Positions 24,271 to 37,149 of a stretch of 64,000 nt of DNA are shown piece after piece. This DNA is from Caprella mutica (taxonomy: Eukaryota; Arthropoda; Malacostraca; Amphipoda; Caprellidae), in the NCBI GenBank assembly GCA_947561585.1, contig CANNZV010000932.1, positions 248,001 to 312,000 on the forward strand, read 5' to 3'. The notes below the pieces were generated by a model. The model was not told the DNA's origin, ran no database searches, and saw nothing but the letters and a program-made list of their open reading frames with translations. The stretch's first letter is position 1. Every line of letters begins with the position of its first letter. A program made the translations under genes and the position numbers.

Positions 24271-24730
24271 ACTTTCTACCCTGGAGATTCCCAGTAATTG
24301 TCTACAGACTAAAACTCTTAGGGAGAAACACCCCAAAACTTTGAATTAATGAAAACAAGAGTAAATATACTTCTTGCTTAATGCATCTTAAAGTTTGAAA
24401 GAGTGTATTTGGGGTAAAACTAAAATAATATTTACATATGAGGGAAGAAGTGCAGTTTCCATGATGTTGTCATTGTTCCATTGTACGATATTTCCAAATA
24501 GATATATAGATAAAAAGGTTTTAAGATTCTTCAAGATAGTATTAAAAAATAAACATTTCTGGAGAATCATCTAGAATTTTCTTGAGATTAACAATAATTT
24601 GCCATTCTTCCGAACACAATCTTGAGATGCAGTGAAGATCATTTGCATTTAAGCCTATAAAAGGTAACTGAATCCTTCAATAATCCTTTCCAGTCTTTGA
24701 ACTGCGTGGCATTGATTATAACGTATCAGT

Positions 24731-24846
24731 GATACTCTCTAAGGTATCTATCATGCTCTTAACTGTATCTATGATACTCTCTAAGGTATCAATGGTACTT
24801 TCAAGTGTATCTATGATACTCTCAACTGTATCTAATATACTCTCAA
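24731..24846 (+). repeat. 21-bp degenerate tandem repeat, about 5.5 copies
   Basis: Units like GATACTCTCTAAGGTATCTA+T alternate AAGG, AACT and AAGT variants. GATAC and GTATC in every unit make it self-complementary. Confidence 0.85.
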
Positions 24847-26520
24847 GCCTTCCTAATTCAGTTTTCTTCGACTGCTTCCTGCAGAGTGATTTCTCTTGTT
24901 AATTTTTTGTCGAGTCGAGAAGCGTAGGATTGTCAGCTCCACAACTGCTGCAACTGAGGATTTTTCTCACCGATTTGTATATAAAATACTCTCTTTATGA
25001 GCTCTGATGAAAAGGAGATGATGAGAACAAGAGTCGGAAAGAGGCCTTAACTTGCAACTCATTTCTTATGCGCTGCTTTAGAGGGGGTTCCGAAGATACT
25101 CATCCCTAAAGGACATATTATTAGGCTTGTGACGATATGCTTTAATTATCTCGGTCTAAAATATCTTCGATATTAATTATTTTAAAAGCATATTGTTACA
25201 AACATACTCATTATAAATGTTACATAGTAAAATAAGTTACATATGCTTGACACTAACTGAATTGCAACGAAAGTCTATTCATAAACTGTATACAATTATC
25301 GCTTCAATTCTATGACCAATTACTCATATGATCAACAATTAAATACCAAAAGCTAAGTTGATTTGGAGTAGTAAATAGATAGGAGTTCCAAGTGTGAATT
25401 ATCGAGGTTATTTCTGAATTATTATAACTAAAAATCCAACTTAAACAAGAACTTTCATAAGTTTCCAATAAGCTCCCTTGAACGTGTAAATAGGACAAAC
25501 TGCTTAACTTCTCCCATATTTGTGTGTATGGATAGACTGTAGACTCGTCTTGATAGCCTCATTTTATAGAGGATCAATATATAGAACAAAGTTTCAAATA
25601 CCATTTACTTTACTAATACAAAAATGAATTGAGAAATTTACGTGCATATATTTCAACTTGCGTACATACTCTGATAATGTTCAGAATACCTATCACTTGT
25701 TTCAGGTTTGCAGTGATTATATTTAGAAAAAAGGAAAAAATACCATATAAATGAGGGTTAATTTTTGAATTTATGACATATTTGCTAATAAATTGATGAG
25801 TATGAAAATATGTTATGATTATTGTGAACTAAAAAACCCGGAACGTGTATAGTGTATACCATGTTTTCAAATTGCCATCTATTTACGTATATTAAGATCA
25901 ATAATGTGAATGAATTGTAAAGCAACAGTCCGATCATTGATTTTTTCATCGAGTGAGACAAGTTTGCATCAAATTGACAAAAAAAAAATCCTGTAAAAGA
26001 GAATGATAACATATTGTCCATGATTTCGAAACGTAAAATGTCCAGAATTACATTGGAATCCCCCTAAAAATGTCTCTGTGTTCCAGTTTAAGTACATTGT
26101 GAAAGTACTTCCCCAAAGCGGACAATCTCTGGCTAATTAATATGAGATTGTTACTCCGTTTGAAACACAAGAATATCCTCTGGACCTTCCATGAGAGCAC
26201 CATTAAAAAGACTCTCCAAAACCCAGTGAAAGTTCTATTTCAAACCTAGGCCACTACAAAAGATTCGGAAAATCCTAAATGCTGAGTTCATCAGCCAGAA
26301 AATGACTTGTCGCCAGCTATTTTAATTTCTAGATTGTCGAAATCCTATTCTAATTTTTCTTCCTTCATGTTACAATTAGGAGGCTATTTCGAACTCAGAT
26401 ATTTTATAATTTTTTTACCATAGTGATTGACTGTAATGTGAGTTTAAATAATCGTATTTACTCATCAAAAATGACGAACTATAATGTTTATCTGCTGTTG
26501 TCTGTATATGTTATGTTTTA
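24847..26520. other. AT-rich noncoding stretch
   Basis: Several short AT-rich frames without splice context. No gene supported. Confidence 0.5.
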
Positions 26521-26790
26521 TCCAGATTATTTTTACTTCCTGATTTTTTTGGATTTTCCTGCTTTTTTAGATTTTTTGAGTTTTCTGATTTATGGATTTT
26601 CGAATATTTAGATTTTCCGGTTTTCCAGTATTTCATATTTTTCGTTTGCCATATTAGATGGTCCATTTTTTCTCTTTTTCAATTTTCCAAAATTTGTTTA
26701 TTCGAATTTTCAGTTTTCTGATTTTTTCTGTAAGTTCCGATTTTTCTCCTTTTTCAAAGTTTTCTGTTTGTTGAAATTTTCATTTTCAGG
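26521..26790 (+). repeat. Degenerate T-rich periodic tract
   Basis: Repeated GATTTTCTGATTT / TTTTCAATTTTCC-like phrases with no fixed unit length. It is probably a decayed simple repeat or a slippage product. Confidence 0.5.
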
Positions 26791-26852
26791 ATCATTCAGG
26801 AAATTATTAATGGGGGTGATAGATGAAATATACAATCAATACTATTGTTTAC

Positions 26853-27129
26853 ATCTATACTAATAATTTCCCACGTGTTTTACTTATTTGGTGTTTGCTT
26901 TTATTCGACGGGTTTTGAACATGAAGAATGTAACTATGATACGCACGGGAATATATTGACTTGATATTTGAATAGTTTTTATTCAATTTTTGTGTGTATT
27001 CTATCTATAAAATAAAGTATCAGCTTATGCAGGAAAATAAATTTTAATCGAGTTAACTGAAAGAACTTAATAACGGGTAATAAATTGGTACAGAAGACCC
27101 GTTATTTTTAACGGGCAAATACATTAGTA
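26853..27129 (-). mobile_element. Helentron-like nonautonomous element, copy B
   Basis: Reverse-complement relative of 22895-23184. It begins ATCTATACTAATAATTT and ends GACCCGTTATTTTTAACGGG then CAAATACATTAGTA; the CCCGTTA/TAACGGG arms form a near-perfect hairpin at 27103-27116. Confidence 0.6.
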
Positions 27130-27136
27130 AAAAATC

Positions 27137-27200
27137 AAATATCATATCAATATGTTCTCGTACGTATCATGGTTACATTTTTCATGTTTATAACCTAACC
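27137..27200 (+). mobile_element. Helentron-like fragment, copy C
   Basis: Immediately after copy B, in the opposite orientation, ATATCAATATGTTCTCGTAC and GTATCATGGTTACATTTTTC match the right half of copy A, truncated before the terminus. It is a nested or foldback remnant. Confidence 0.55.
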
Positions 27201-27309
27201 TAATAATATCAGTAGTGTGTTTGTTTGCTTTGCCCCAATGATTTAGTGAGTATTCGCACTAAAACGGTTGGCTGCACTGAACAGTTTGGTGCACTATGTG
27301 TGGCTCAAT

Positions 27310-27359
27310 CCCACTAACTGGAACAGTTATTGCTTCGCATAATTGGTTTAGTTAGTGGG
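27310..27359. repeat. Hairpin with 10-bp arms
   Basis: CCCACTAACT (27310-27319) and AGTTAGTGGG (27350-27359) are exact inverted repeats around a 30-base loop. The loop itself holds AACAGTTATTG/AATTGGTTT imperfect pairing. Confidence 0.75.
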
Positions 27360-27706
27360 CATCCTTTAGGTGGCTTTACCACTCAATGAACAGGTCACAG
27401 CAAACTTTAGTTGGCTTTACCACTCAATGAGCAGGTCATGACATCAGTTAGGTGGCTTTACCACTCAATGAAGAGGTCATAGCATACTTTAGTTGGCTTT
27501 ACCACTCAATGAACAGGTCATGGCATCATTTAAGTGGCTTTACCATTCAATGAGCTGGTCATGACATCCTTTAGGTGGCTTTAACACTCAATGAACAGAT
27601 CATGACTTCTTTTAGGTTGCTTTACACTCAATAAGCAGGTCATGACATTCTTTGGGTGGCTTCACCATTCAATGAGCTGGTCATGCCTTCTTTTAGGTGG
27701 CTTTAC
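27358..27706 (+). repeat. 41-bp minisatellite, about 8.5 copies
   Basis: The unit begins TGGCTTTACCACTCAATGAG and continues CAGGTCATGACATCCTTTAGG. Copies differ at several positions (AACAG, GCTGG, TTCTTTTAGG), so the array is older than the near-identical arrays downstream. Confidence 0.93.
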
Positions 27707-28921
27707 TCTACATTCTTCAAAAGGCTCCGTTGTTTTGCAATAAAATTTGTGGTTTATTATCACTGACCTCACGCTGAGATATTTAGGCCTACCGCAGATA
27801 ACATCTTTGTTTGTCGTCCACTGAGCCTACTGAGCTAGCATTGAACTTACATTTTATCAACACAGTCAAAATAGAGGGAAATAACATTCCATGGGGTTGT
27901 TTTGTCATGGCAACCATCTGATGAATAACTTTAGTTTTATATTTTATAGTGGATGGTGGTGTGTTTTTGAAATTAAATCTTATTTTAACAGATCGACATA
28001 TTTGTGGTAAAAACATATTCTGAATGATAGATTTTTAGTTATCCAAATATATACAAAATAGTTCAAATTATTATATTTTTTTTGATAACAGGTAGAATTA
28101 AAATGTTATTAAATATGTACCAAATGCTTTGAAAAAGTTACGGAATTTGTATATTGAGTAGTTACTAATATTGTTAGACTCCTTACATGTCTTCAGGAAA
28201 TCAAGAAATCCGTCTGTATATTAGCTGTTTTATGACATTTCTTGGACAATTTTCCGATCAGCTGTTCAGGTACACCCCCCCCCCTCCCCTCCTCTCCTTC
28301 GTAGAAATCGATAGATGAGACGTAAGAGTGAGTGTTTCGGATGAAGTCACAAAAGAAGCTGTCAATTAGATAGAAATTTGAATGAGTTATTTTTTAAGAC
28401 AGATAATTTTTGTTTCCCCTTAAGATTAACTAGGTTTTCCAAAGATTATACAAGTTAATCCTATTGAAACGTTAATATCATAAATGAATAGAAGTCAATG
28501 TTTTATTTTATATGTAGCAGGAGAGAAAGCGTGAGCCTTTATTTGTTAACAGCTCACTATATTCCAACTTCCTTTCCTAACAATAGTTTTTACCTATTTG
28601 GAATTTATGTAGCAAAAGCAGAGCGTCTTCGCTATTTTCTTCTAAACAAAAACAAAGCATCAGTAAGCGCATGCCCGGGCACGTCCACTCAACTCCCAGT
28701 AACCTCCCAAACACAAATAAATCCGCCAATACCCGGACTCTCGGTGACTCCGCCCACATTCAAAAGCCGCACTGGAATTATTGTTGTCTTCCAAACTCCT
28801 CCTATTTAAAATTTACAGCCGAGATGCTGAGGAAATATCTACGTCTGTAGCCCCCTTACGGAGAAAGAGTAAATCAATGCCCCTCTCCCCCTCTAACACA
28901 ACTCTGCATGCCGGTTTAACA
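27707..28921. other. Noncoding stretch with a GC-richer patch
   Basis: No gene supported. A C-rich run (28275-28299) and a GC-richer, CpG-containing patch at about 28660-28770 (CCCGGGCA, GGGCGGAG and ATTGGCGG on the minus strand) are present. The patch could be promoter-like for a minus-strand transcript, but this is only a composition argument. Confidence 0.35.
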
Positions 28922-28999
28922 CCCTCCACCTCCTCCACCACCTCCTCCTCCACCTCCACCTCCTTCTCCTCCTCCTCCTCCTCCTCCTCCTCCTCCTCC
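28922..28999 (+). repeat. (CCT)n / CCACCT microsatellite
   Basis: Trinucleotide tract of CCT with CCA interruptions. On the minus strand it sits inside a 128-codon frame (28813-29199) and would encode a run of glutamate. The flanking residues show no recognised domain. Confidence 0.95.
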
Positions 29000-29676
29000 A
29001 TACTTCTTCTTTGTAAGACAATATTGCCAACTTCAATTCTGAAAAACCTAATCGTAAGTAGTGAGTAATACTTAAGAACATCATTTTCAGATTTAAAAAA
29101 TTCATTTGTTAGATTATATATAATATTCATCCATTCACTAACAAGTGACATTTCATTTCTGAGATTCTGAGCTATTTTCTTTTTATGGTATCTTTTCAAT
29201 ACCTACATATAAAGATATAAATTCATCAATATTTTTTAAATCATTTAATTTATTAATCGCTAATGCTCGATTTCTATTTCTATTTGTTTACATTTTGATT
29301 ATTCAAGCTTAAATAATTAATAAATTCATGCAACTTGAAAAATATAGATGAAGGTATAAAACTACTTTTTTTGTCTGCCGATAAAAATAGAATTACATTA
29401 AAATGTAAAATCTTTAGCTATAAAAAATGTAATCATATCAATATATGCAATCATTGTATATAATTTCATGGTTAAAATTTTATTTGTATTTCATCCCATA
29501 AATAATTCGTAGACTCATTGGAAAGGCATATTTTTGAGTGAGAGAAAGATCTACGAAAATTGACGGTAGAGGAGAGTCTCCAACCTTCCCTCTTGACTGA
29601 TTCTACGCCACTGACCTCAAGATGATCTCAATAGCTACTCTCGACACGTTTGTTAAAGACAGGTCATTCGGGCGTA
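29000..29676. other. AT-rich noncoding stretch
   Basis: Nothing supportable beyond AT-rich unique sequence. Confidence 0.45.
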
Positions 29677-29913
29677 GATTGATACACGCCTAGAAAAGCT
29701 AAGGGTGAGATATGAACTCCTGAAGATTGGATACACGCCTAGAAAAGCTAGGGGGTGAGATATGAACTCCTGAAGATTGGATACACGCCTAGAAAAGCTA
29801 AGGGGTGAGATATGAACTCCTGAAGATTGGATACACGCCTAGAAAAGCTAGGGGGTGAGATATGAACTCCTGAAGATTGGATACACGCCTAGAAAAGCTA
29901 AGGGGTGCGATAT
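29677..29913 (+). repeat. 50-bp minisatellite, about 4.7 copies
   Basis: The unit starts GATTGGATACACGCCTAGAA and continues AAGCTAGGGGGTGAGATATGAACTCCTGAA. Units alternate AAGGGGTG and AGGGGGTG at one site, suggesting amplification as two-unit blocks. Confidence 0.95.
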
Positions 29914-32900
29914 TATGATCCATGGACATTGGACAATTTATATAGTTCAGTTTTGTTTTGCTTTCATATTGCTAAAATTAGTTTATTATTACTGTAATAG
30001 TAGGCCGGAACTGTTGTCACGAATTTAACAGAAATTTAGATTCCGTTTCTATAATCACCCGAAAAATTGAGTTTTTTGAAGTTATCAAAATAATTCCTTG
30101 ACTCGGAAGTCCATTTCATTTTGTTGGTCGTATTTTGTAAGTTAAAGCATCCACTTATAAATGTGTCTGTAATTACAGTAATAAATTTAATGATTAAGAA
30201 TTTTTTGTGATTCTTTTCTGATATCAGTATTTTATTCTTTATTACAGTTATTAGATATTGCAAGATTGGCAGATATTCACTCTCATTCCCTCCCTGTTAG
30301 CGACATCCGTCATCCACTTCATGCAAAATAAATACTCTGTCAGCATCGCTAAAATCAACACTTTTCCCCAAATTGATAGGCTCATTTTTCATAGGCTTAT
30401 TTTGACAGAGAATTACCAAAACAGCTTCAATAGTTTATTAATTATCAGCTGGGAGATAATATCTCTGAGGTAAAAGTCCACGGTGACTGATACCACATTT
30501 TCAGCGGTAGAGAATAAATCAATCAATAAAATGTTGTGAGATTGTAGAAGTGTTTTGAAAACACATTGGCACTGCACCAGAAAAACTCATTTTTTATTCC
30601 ATTATTTGACAAAAACACACAAGTATTTGGCTGCAGATTATCTAATTAAATCTCGATTATAATATGATGGTATTTGGAAATGACAAAAAGCAATAAATGA
30701 TAAAGCAGATGATAGTTTATTGTGGACGACAGGTACGGAATTGCATCTCGTATGTGAGAATCAATTACTGGATCTGATTGTAAAAACTTCTGCTTGCTCT
30801 ACATCATACAAAATAAATTACTAATTAGGAGAATATCAAGAGTTACTGATGATGGTATTTAATTTGGGCAGAAGGAATTAGGATTAATGATACACTCATA
30901 AGAAATTGATGTATGTAATGAATGTGTAATTGTGTATGTGCAGATAAGAAATCTGTAATTAATTGAAATTATTTTAAATTTGAAGAATTTTATAATTTAT
31001 TATACTGAGTTGAATTTTCGATTATTGGAATTAGAAAATTAATTTTTATATATGAAGAGTTATTTTAGAATGATGATAGTGAATTGAATTTATGAATTTA
31101 CTCTTGGACATTGGCTTTTGATTATAGCAAATGAATCCACTCACACCGAATGTCCATTACTTGACCAGTCTCCAAAGTTTGGCAATATCCTGCCTAGGAG
31201 AGACCGCCACACTCTCAGATGTGGACAAACTTCCTTAGAAATCAGTGAGCTGAAACTGTGTAGAGTGATTAATGATTACTAAATAGAATTTGATGTTAAA
31301 GCATTGCAGTTTTGAGAATAAGACTTATTTAACATCTATCTTATAATATATAACTATTCTTAAGAAAATATGTAAATAATATAGAAGAATTGTGTTGTTT
31401 TCAAGAGAGTCTACACAGCTGGGACACGTTATTCTCCACCATATTGTAATGTGAAACATCTTTCAAAATTTAAGACTTTATACAAAAGTAACTGATATGT
31501 TATGAAGAATGTAAATATTTTGTTCTTCTTTTCTAGCTCCCCCCAAAAGAACGTTTGTAAAGGCCTCTTAAGATTAGCACATAATCACACATACCCTTAT
31601 ATGGCACCACGATCATTTTTCTTCTTAAGTATAGGTATGTTCGAAATTGTATTTCGTTTTGAGGCTATGTGCACCCTCTCTATTAGGGGTCCAAGGAAGG
31701 GTGAGTGATGGTCAAAAATTATGATTTTTTAGACACATGAATAATATGCTACGTTTCTGTGTTTCCTGTAAAATGTGAATTTTCAACCTACAAAAAGTTT
31801 ATATATCAGTTAGTCATCAGAAATTGCACAACCAAAGAATACAAGGAAGTAAATGGATTATCGGTTTCTCTTTGTGTGAGAAAATTAATGTTACTGTGAT
31901 TCTAAAACTGTGTCAATTTTTTAAAACTGTGTCATAATCCTTATAAACCTCCATTCTTTTGAAATTTAGAATTATTTTTATACAATCATCATTTTCTCAA
32001 ACAGTAATATCTAAATCGAATTATTTACACTAACAAAACGTATTCATTTCCAAAAAATTCAAATTTCAGAATAATCGGTCCACGAATAAAAATAATAACT
32101 GGGATGTGAGACAATCCCCTAAAATTTGTCAACTTGAAACTTACGTATTATACCGTCTCAAAATGACGTGTTGCGGTACCTAAAAAAATGGATAAATGAC
32201 TGCAGTCAGTATTAACGTTCCAATTAGTCATGACATGATATAAATGTTAAACAAAGAATCAGGAAAGAATTCATTGAATATGTAGAACAAAGTAATTCTC
32301 TGTGAAATACAATCATACTCGACAATTCGTGTCTTTTTCGTCAATAAGCGATCAAACGACCGAAAAGTCATTTAGTTTGTCACGCAAAATGATGGCAGAC
32401 AATATTTAATCATCGGAATCGTGAAGTTATAGAAAGTGTGTCGTCACAAATTAGCAAATGGAATTGAAAATCATTTTGATGATTGGAAATGTAATTCATT
32501 TCGATTCGTTCGTGTTAGGTGATGGCACAGGAGTTATTTGGTGAGTGTTGTAGGTTGTAGAAAATATTTGTGATCTGAGTTCTCTGAATGACACGGATCG
32601 ATGAAAAGTTTAAGGCTCACCATAATTTCTTGGTTACATCAGGAAAATACTGTTTGGAGCAACTAAAATTAAATAAACAATCGAAATCAAAGATATTATT
32701 GTGGATTGTTATGCTTTAATTGTTTTTATTCGATTTCAACTTAAAGGGGCTACTATAGGCATACGTTCATCTATAAGGATGGATTAAAGAGAATCATTCT
32801 CCAGTTCGATTGCACTGTACCATTGCTGAGACAATGTGCTATTCCTTGAAAGAAAAACAATCCTTTTTCAGTTGCTGGTTTATATTTTTTAATAGTATGA

Positions 32901-33770
32901 TGCATTCATTAACAATGTCTTCATGAAACACATTGATTATCAGACGATGATTACTGTCGCTGAACGCAATATCATCAAAATCAAATTAATAACCTAGTTG
33001 TTTGAACAAATTTACTATCAACGTTTTGAAAAGGTACACATTCATCATCTCTTTAGTATAAGTTTTTCCAGAAACACAAAAATGGCATTCGATATTTCAT
33101 GGCGGATAAAGTCTTGCCGGACGTTTAGGCAGAAAAACTATTAATCCAAACATACCTCTCAGAATTGTCACAAATCTTATTGTCGCTCTTTTGTTGCCTA
33201 TTGTGTCCCATTGGACGCTTAAGCCGCTGAGAAATTGCTCTAAAAAGCTGATGGATGAGTAGGCTATTATGGCACTGAGGCTGTGTTCGAAAAAAGAGAT
33301 TTACGGTGCGGTTTACACCTCCAGAAGGTGTTATGTGTGGTGCTTTGATAAATAGGCTCCTCTTGGAGGTGAGTGGTACAGACTCATTTCTACTTCCTTA
33401 AAAAAACAGCAATAAATAGGTTTCAATATAAACTGAAGGAGTATATGCATGTATATATGAAAGAAGTTTTATCTATGATTCAAAACACAATATTATATGA
33501 ATGAAAAGGTGATAAATATATTATATATTTGTTGAATGGGTGAATAATTTAAATTTTCAGATGTCATATAAGAGAATCCAGGCAAATGTGGAAAACAAGT
33601 GAATTCAGTAACAGAAGCTTAGGATTAAATTAATAGTGTATAATTTCGAAATGAGGAGATGTGATTTTTAGGAATATTAATAATTCAGAAACTACGATTT
33701 TAGAAGTTATTTCTTTATAATTTTCAAATAATATGGAATATTTAAAATTTAATCTTTTAATAATTTAGAT
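29914..33770. other. AT-rich noncoding stretch
   Basis: No coding island, RNA gene or array supported. Open frames at 30258-30473 and 31502-31708 lack splice context and family resemblance. Confidence 0.5.
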
Positions 33771-33881
33771 TTTTCATAATTCATTATTTCCCATATTTTA
33801 GATTTTCCATAATTCATTATTTCTCATATTTTAGATTTTCCATAATTCATTATTTCTCATATTTTAGATTTTTCATAATTC
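33771..33881 (+). repeat. 33-bp AT-rich tandem repeat, about 3.3 copies
   Basis: The unit CATAATTCATTATTTCTCAT+ATTTTAGATTTTC is repeated, and the surrounding 33700-34030 holds decayed versions of the same phrases. Confidence 0.85.
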
Positions 33882-34203
33882 AGAGATTTTAATAATTTAG
33901 AATTTTTAATGATATAAATTTTTTAATATTTTATAATTTGTCATACTTTGTAACTATTAATAATTTAGTATTTTTAATATGTTAGAATTTATTATTTTTT
34001 AAAACAATCAATAATTATTTATAATTTGGAAGTTTTTATTGAGGAAACAAATCAAGAATCGCAAACATTGACGAATGTATAAATTTCCTATAATGAGCCG
34101 CCTAATTTTCTTTTTATTTTATAATAACCATTAGTCTGATATCATAGCATGATATAATAAATACGTAAACAAAACTAATTTTAGACTGACAACCAAATCT
34201 TAC
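33882..34203. other. AT-rich noncoding stretch
   Basis: Decayed AT-rich repeat phrases, then unique sequence. Nothing else seen. Confidence 0.45.
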
Positions 34204-34362
34204 TCCATGCGAATTAGTCTGATCAAAATCACTGAGCAAATAGTTCTTGCGACCCTCCATCAAGCGCATCAAGCCATGCCAAACGTCAGATGTCGGTGCC
34301 ATGTCAATATAGGTAGTGTGGATTGGTTCAACCGGCAACAGAGATGTTTTATAACCGCACAT
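34204..34362 (-). CDS. Possible first coding exon, unrecognised protein
   Basis: On the minus strand an ATG at 34362 opens 53 codons (MCGYKTSLLPVEPIHTTYID... then MAPTSDVWHGLMRLMEGRKN... DQTNSHG). It ends at a good donor (GGA|GTAAGATTT, intron starting at 34203). Amino-acid composition is less AT-driven than chance ORFs nearby: it uses Trp, Gly, Met, Pro and Asp. The upstream in-frame codon is TGA within 30 bases and no acceptor is visible there, so an initial exon is the simplest reading. No domain or family is recognised and no second exon was found. The plus strand of the same DNA is also open (34207-34434), which weakens the case. Confidence 0.25.
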
Positions 34363-36341
34363 ATCGATCAGCAGACGTCAAAAATTAAAAGCAAATATGT
34401 GTTTCTACGATGGTGGTGGAATGGCACTAACTGATTATTTACAGCATCGGAGTTTAACGCTAACTCTATTTGGCGGTAAATTCTTACAAATACGAATGCT
34501 CATGTGACTAGACGAGGAAGTAAATCAATTAGAATGAATCTTTCCCTTTCCAATTTCCATTTTACTTTTATCGTTCAGCAAACCGGTTTTCATACTCAGT
34601 TGAAATGACAAGAACGATAACCTAGCGGTAATATTTAATAATCTTCATTCATCTAATAATTTCTAAAATGATTGAATCACATTAAAATATAAGTTTTGCA
34701 TGCAAAAGCGATTCGGTAATCAATCGTTTAGAAAGCAATATTTGAGATTGATTCCCCTTACAAGATAGACTTAGGTTTCTTTTCTATGTATAATTTTTTT
34801 GAGGTCCAGGGGAAAAACGGTTTCCATCCGGCCGATGCATCGCCCTGAATATTTACCTCATCAATGAACTCTTTAGGTATTCCATCAGAGTCTGCTCTTG
34901 TGGCAGTGTTTGAGCCAAAGAAATTCAGAGCATCAATCTCACAATGTGAGTCCTAACAAGTTTAGCTGCTGAGGAATCTGCTCAGAGAATAAAATATTGA
35001 AGGAGTAACATTTATATTGGAGATTGAATTACCAGAAGCTGATATTGAAGTGGTAACTATGGAGGAGGAAGAGATGCAAATTACATTTCCATATCTATAG
35101 TTACACAATCTTCATACGGATAAAGTGCTTCTGCTACCTAATCAAATTCATAGATTTAACTATAATTTAAAAATCATGATATGGATGAAAATGTCAAAAT
35201 TGTTACCTAAAATTAAAAAAGTGTAGATCAAACATGGAAAAAGAGTCTATAAAGTATTAGATAGCATAGTAGATCGATCTATCGTCCAATATATCCTTTT
35301 ACTCTCATGTAAATGGATACAGCTAGAGTTCGTTTTCAGATCCAGGTCGGCATGTCGCAGCAAGGTCATATTTCGTGAATTAAAAAAAAAAGACGGTAAT
35401 TTTTAAAGGAAATCTTGCTGTTTGGCCTTAATGAAGAATTTTCATTGAATATAACTTGCGTGAATTACTAGCACGTAAGATTCTGAAGGAGACTTATCTT
35501 AGTTACGTTATGAGAATTCAGTATACATATCTACAAATTCACGTCGGATTTGGAAAATTAATAATCAAATGTTATTCTCAGTTATAACTTTGGTTTAGCA
35601 GATGAAAAAGTTTGATTGGTTCATCCTCTGTCTAAGTGCAAAATTTGATAATTTTCCCGATATTTGCCCTTGAATTCCTAATTTGATGAATTCAATTTAT
35701 TCAATGAAGAGAATCTCATCTCACTGTCGATTCATTTCTTCCACTAGGATTAATAGCTACATAGATTCATGAGCCACCCGATAGATCTCTAAAGACTTCA
35801 TTGTTGTCTGATAGGAGTGTTTACAAGTTCAGGATATAGGCTCTAAAATTAACCGAGAAACTCTTGTTTTTACTTTTCCTAGTGAAAAACAACGCCAAGA
35901 AAACAACTCATTTAGAATTTGAAGAGAAACAAGCAACGGGATGTTGTGGTCTCAGCTTAGAATATAGGGATAAGAGGTCTTACGAAACTTTTCATCGGTG
36001 GATCACTTTTAAAAACAGCGATAATACAAAAAAATTTTGAGCCTGATGAACAAGTTTGGTGTTTTCTGTGTCATAATAAAGACATTGTTATCCAGCAATG
36101 TATGTGGATTAGAGGGAATGAAGTATGGGAATGTAGTTGGAGAGTGAGGATATTTTCTTTAAGGTTCGTGTATATCCTTATCGTCCAAGCTCAGTTAGGT
36201 ACTGATTTTGAACATACATGCAGTAAACTTAGTGTGTGGACGTAGTAAAATTAAAATTACGCTTAACCTCTTAATAGTCTTTGGAAAATTGAAACAATAT
36301 TGGAATAACTTATTGGCTGACTAATATGATTCAATTGTGTA
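34363..36341. other. AT-rich noncoding stretch
   Basis: No supportable gene. An A-rich run occurs at 35382-35391 and scattered short frames carry no motifs. Confidence 0.5.
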
Positions 36342-36550
36342 TCCCAAATGAAAATAGGAGCAGGTTCCAAGCAGCGGTTAAGCCAATCGTGGTAGTCGCC
36401 ACGGCAGTCAGGGAGCAGCGAGAGCGCAGCGTGGGAGCCAAACTGACCGATTTGGGGGCTTATTTTGCTGTGGCGAAACTGCGCAGGACTACTCTGGGTA
36501 CCTGCTCCTTTTTTCCCAGCGAGCTGCATAACTGCGGATACGCGGCTCTC
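36342..36550 (+). mobile_element. GC-rich SINE-like element, copy 2
   Basis: Aligns with 17781-17985 over its full length (CCCAA(A/G)TGAAAATAGGAGCAG at the left, TAACTGCGGAT(A/T)C at the right). Overlapping open frames on both strands here are by-products of the GC-rich element. Confidence 0.65.
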
Positions 36551-36615
36551 AGCCAAAACTGCTATGATAGTAATATAATATTAGAGTTGTGGCTAGGGCC
36601 GCGCATCCTCAGTTA

Positions 36616-36756
36616 GATTGGAGCAGGTGTCCAGAATAGTTCAGCGCAGTTACGCCAGAGTAGAATAAACCCCTAAAGTGGTCAGTTTGGCTCCCACGCT
36701 GTGCTCTAGCAGGGTCCTGACTGCTCTGGTGCCTACCCCGATCGGCTTAACTGTGT
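36616..36756 (-). mobile_element. GC-rich SINE-like element, copy 3 (inverted)
   Basis: Reverse complement of the same family (GTTAAGCCGATCGGGGTAGG on the minus strand), only about 65 bp from copy 2 and in opposite orientation, so the pair forms a large foldback. Copy 3 lacks the outermost parts. Confidence 0.65.
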
Positions 36757-37149
36757 AGTCCTATTAACTGCTACCCCTTAATAATAGGACTACACATATC
36801 ATCGCTGTTAAAGCACGCTTCATAAGCCTAAGATATTTACGATATCGAGTTACATATTATTTTAATTAAATCTATAAATATAGAGTAACACTATTTTCAT
36901 CTTTATCGCTATTATTAATAAAGTAATCCAATGCAAACTCTGCTATAATAAACAAATTTGGTTTGATGAGGTCAAGTGCTACTTCAGAAGGCGTTGCTTA
37001 ACCTGCCTCTGCCTATATCCGAAAGACTGATTCTCATAACTGATTCAGACGATATAGATTCCTACATCTAAATGAAAAGCAATTCAAATTCATTGACAAC
37101 TAGATTATGTGCACTCGGTAGAGCGCATACCTTCTCCACCGTTTTGACC
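36757..37149. other. Noncoding spacer
   Basis: No feature supported. Confidence 0.45.

Noticed and set aside
28813..29199. Glutamate-rich 128-codon ORF on the minus strand
   Set aside because: Driven by the CCT microsatellite; the flanking residues show no domain and no splice or start support.
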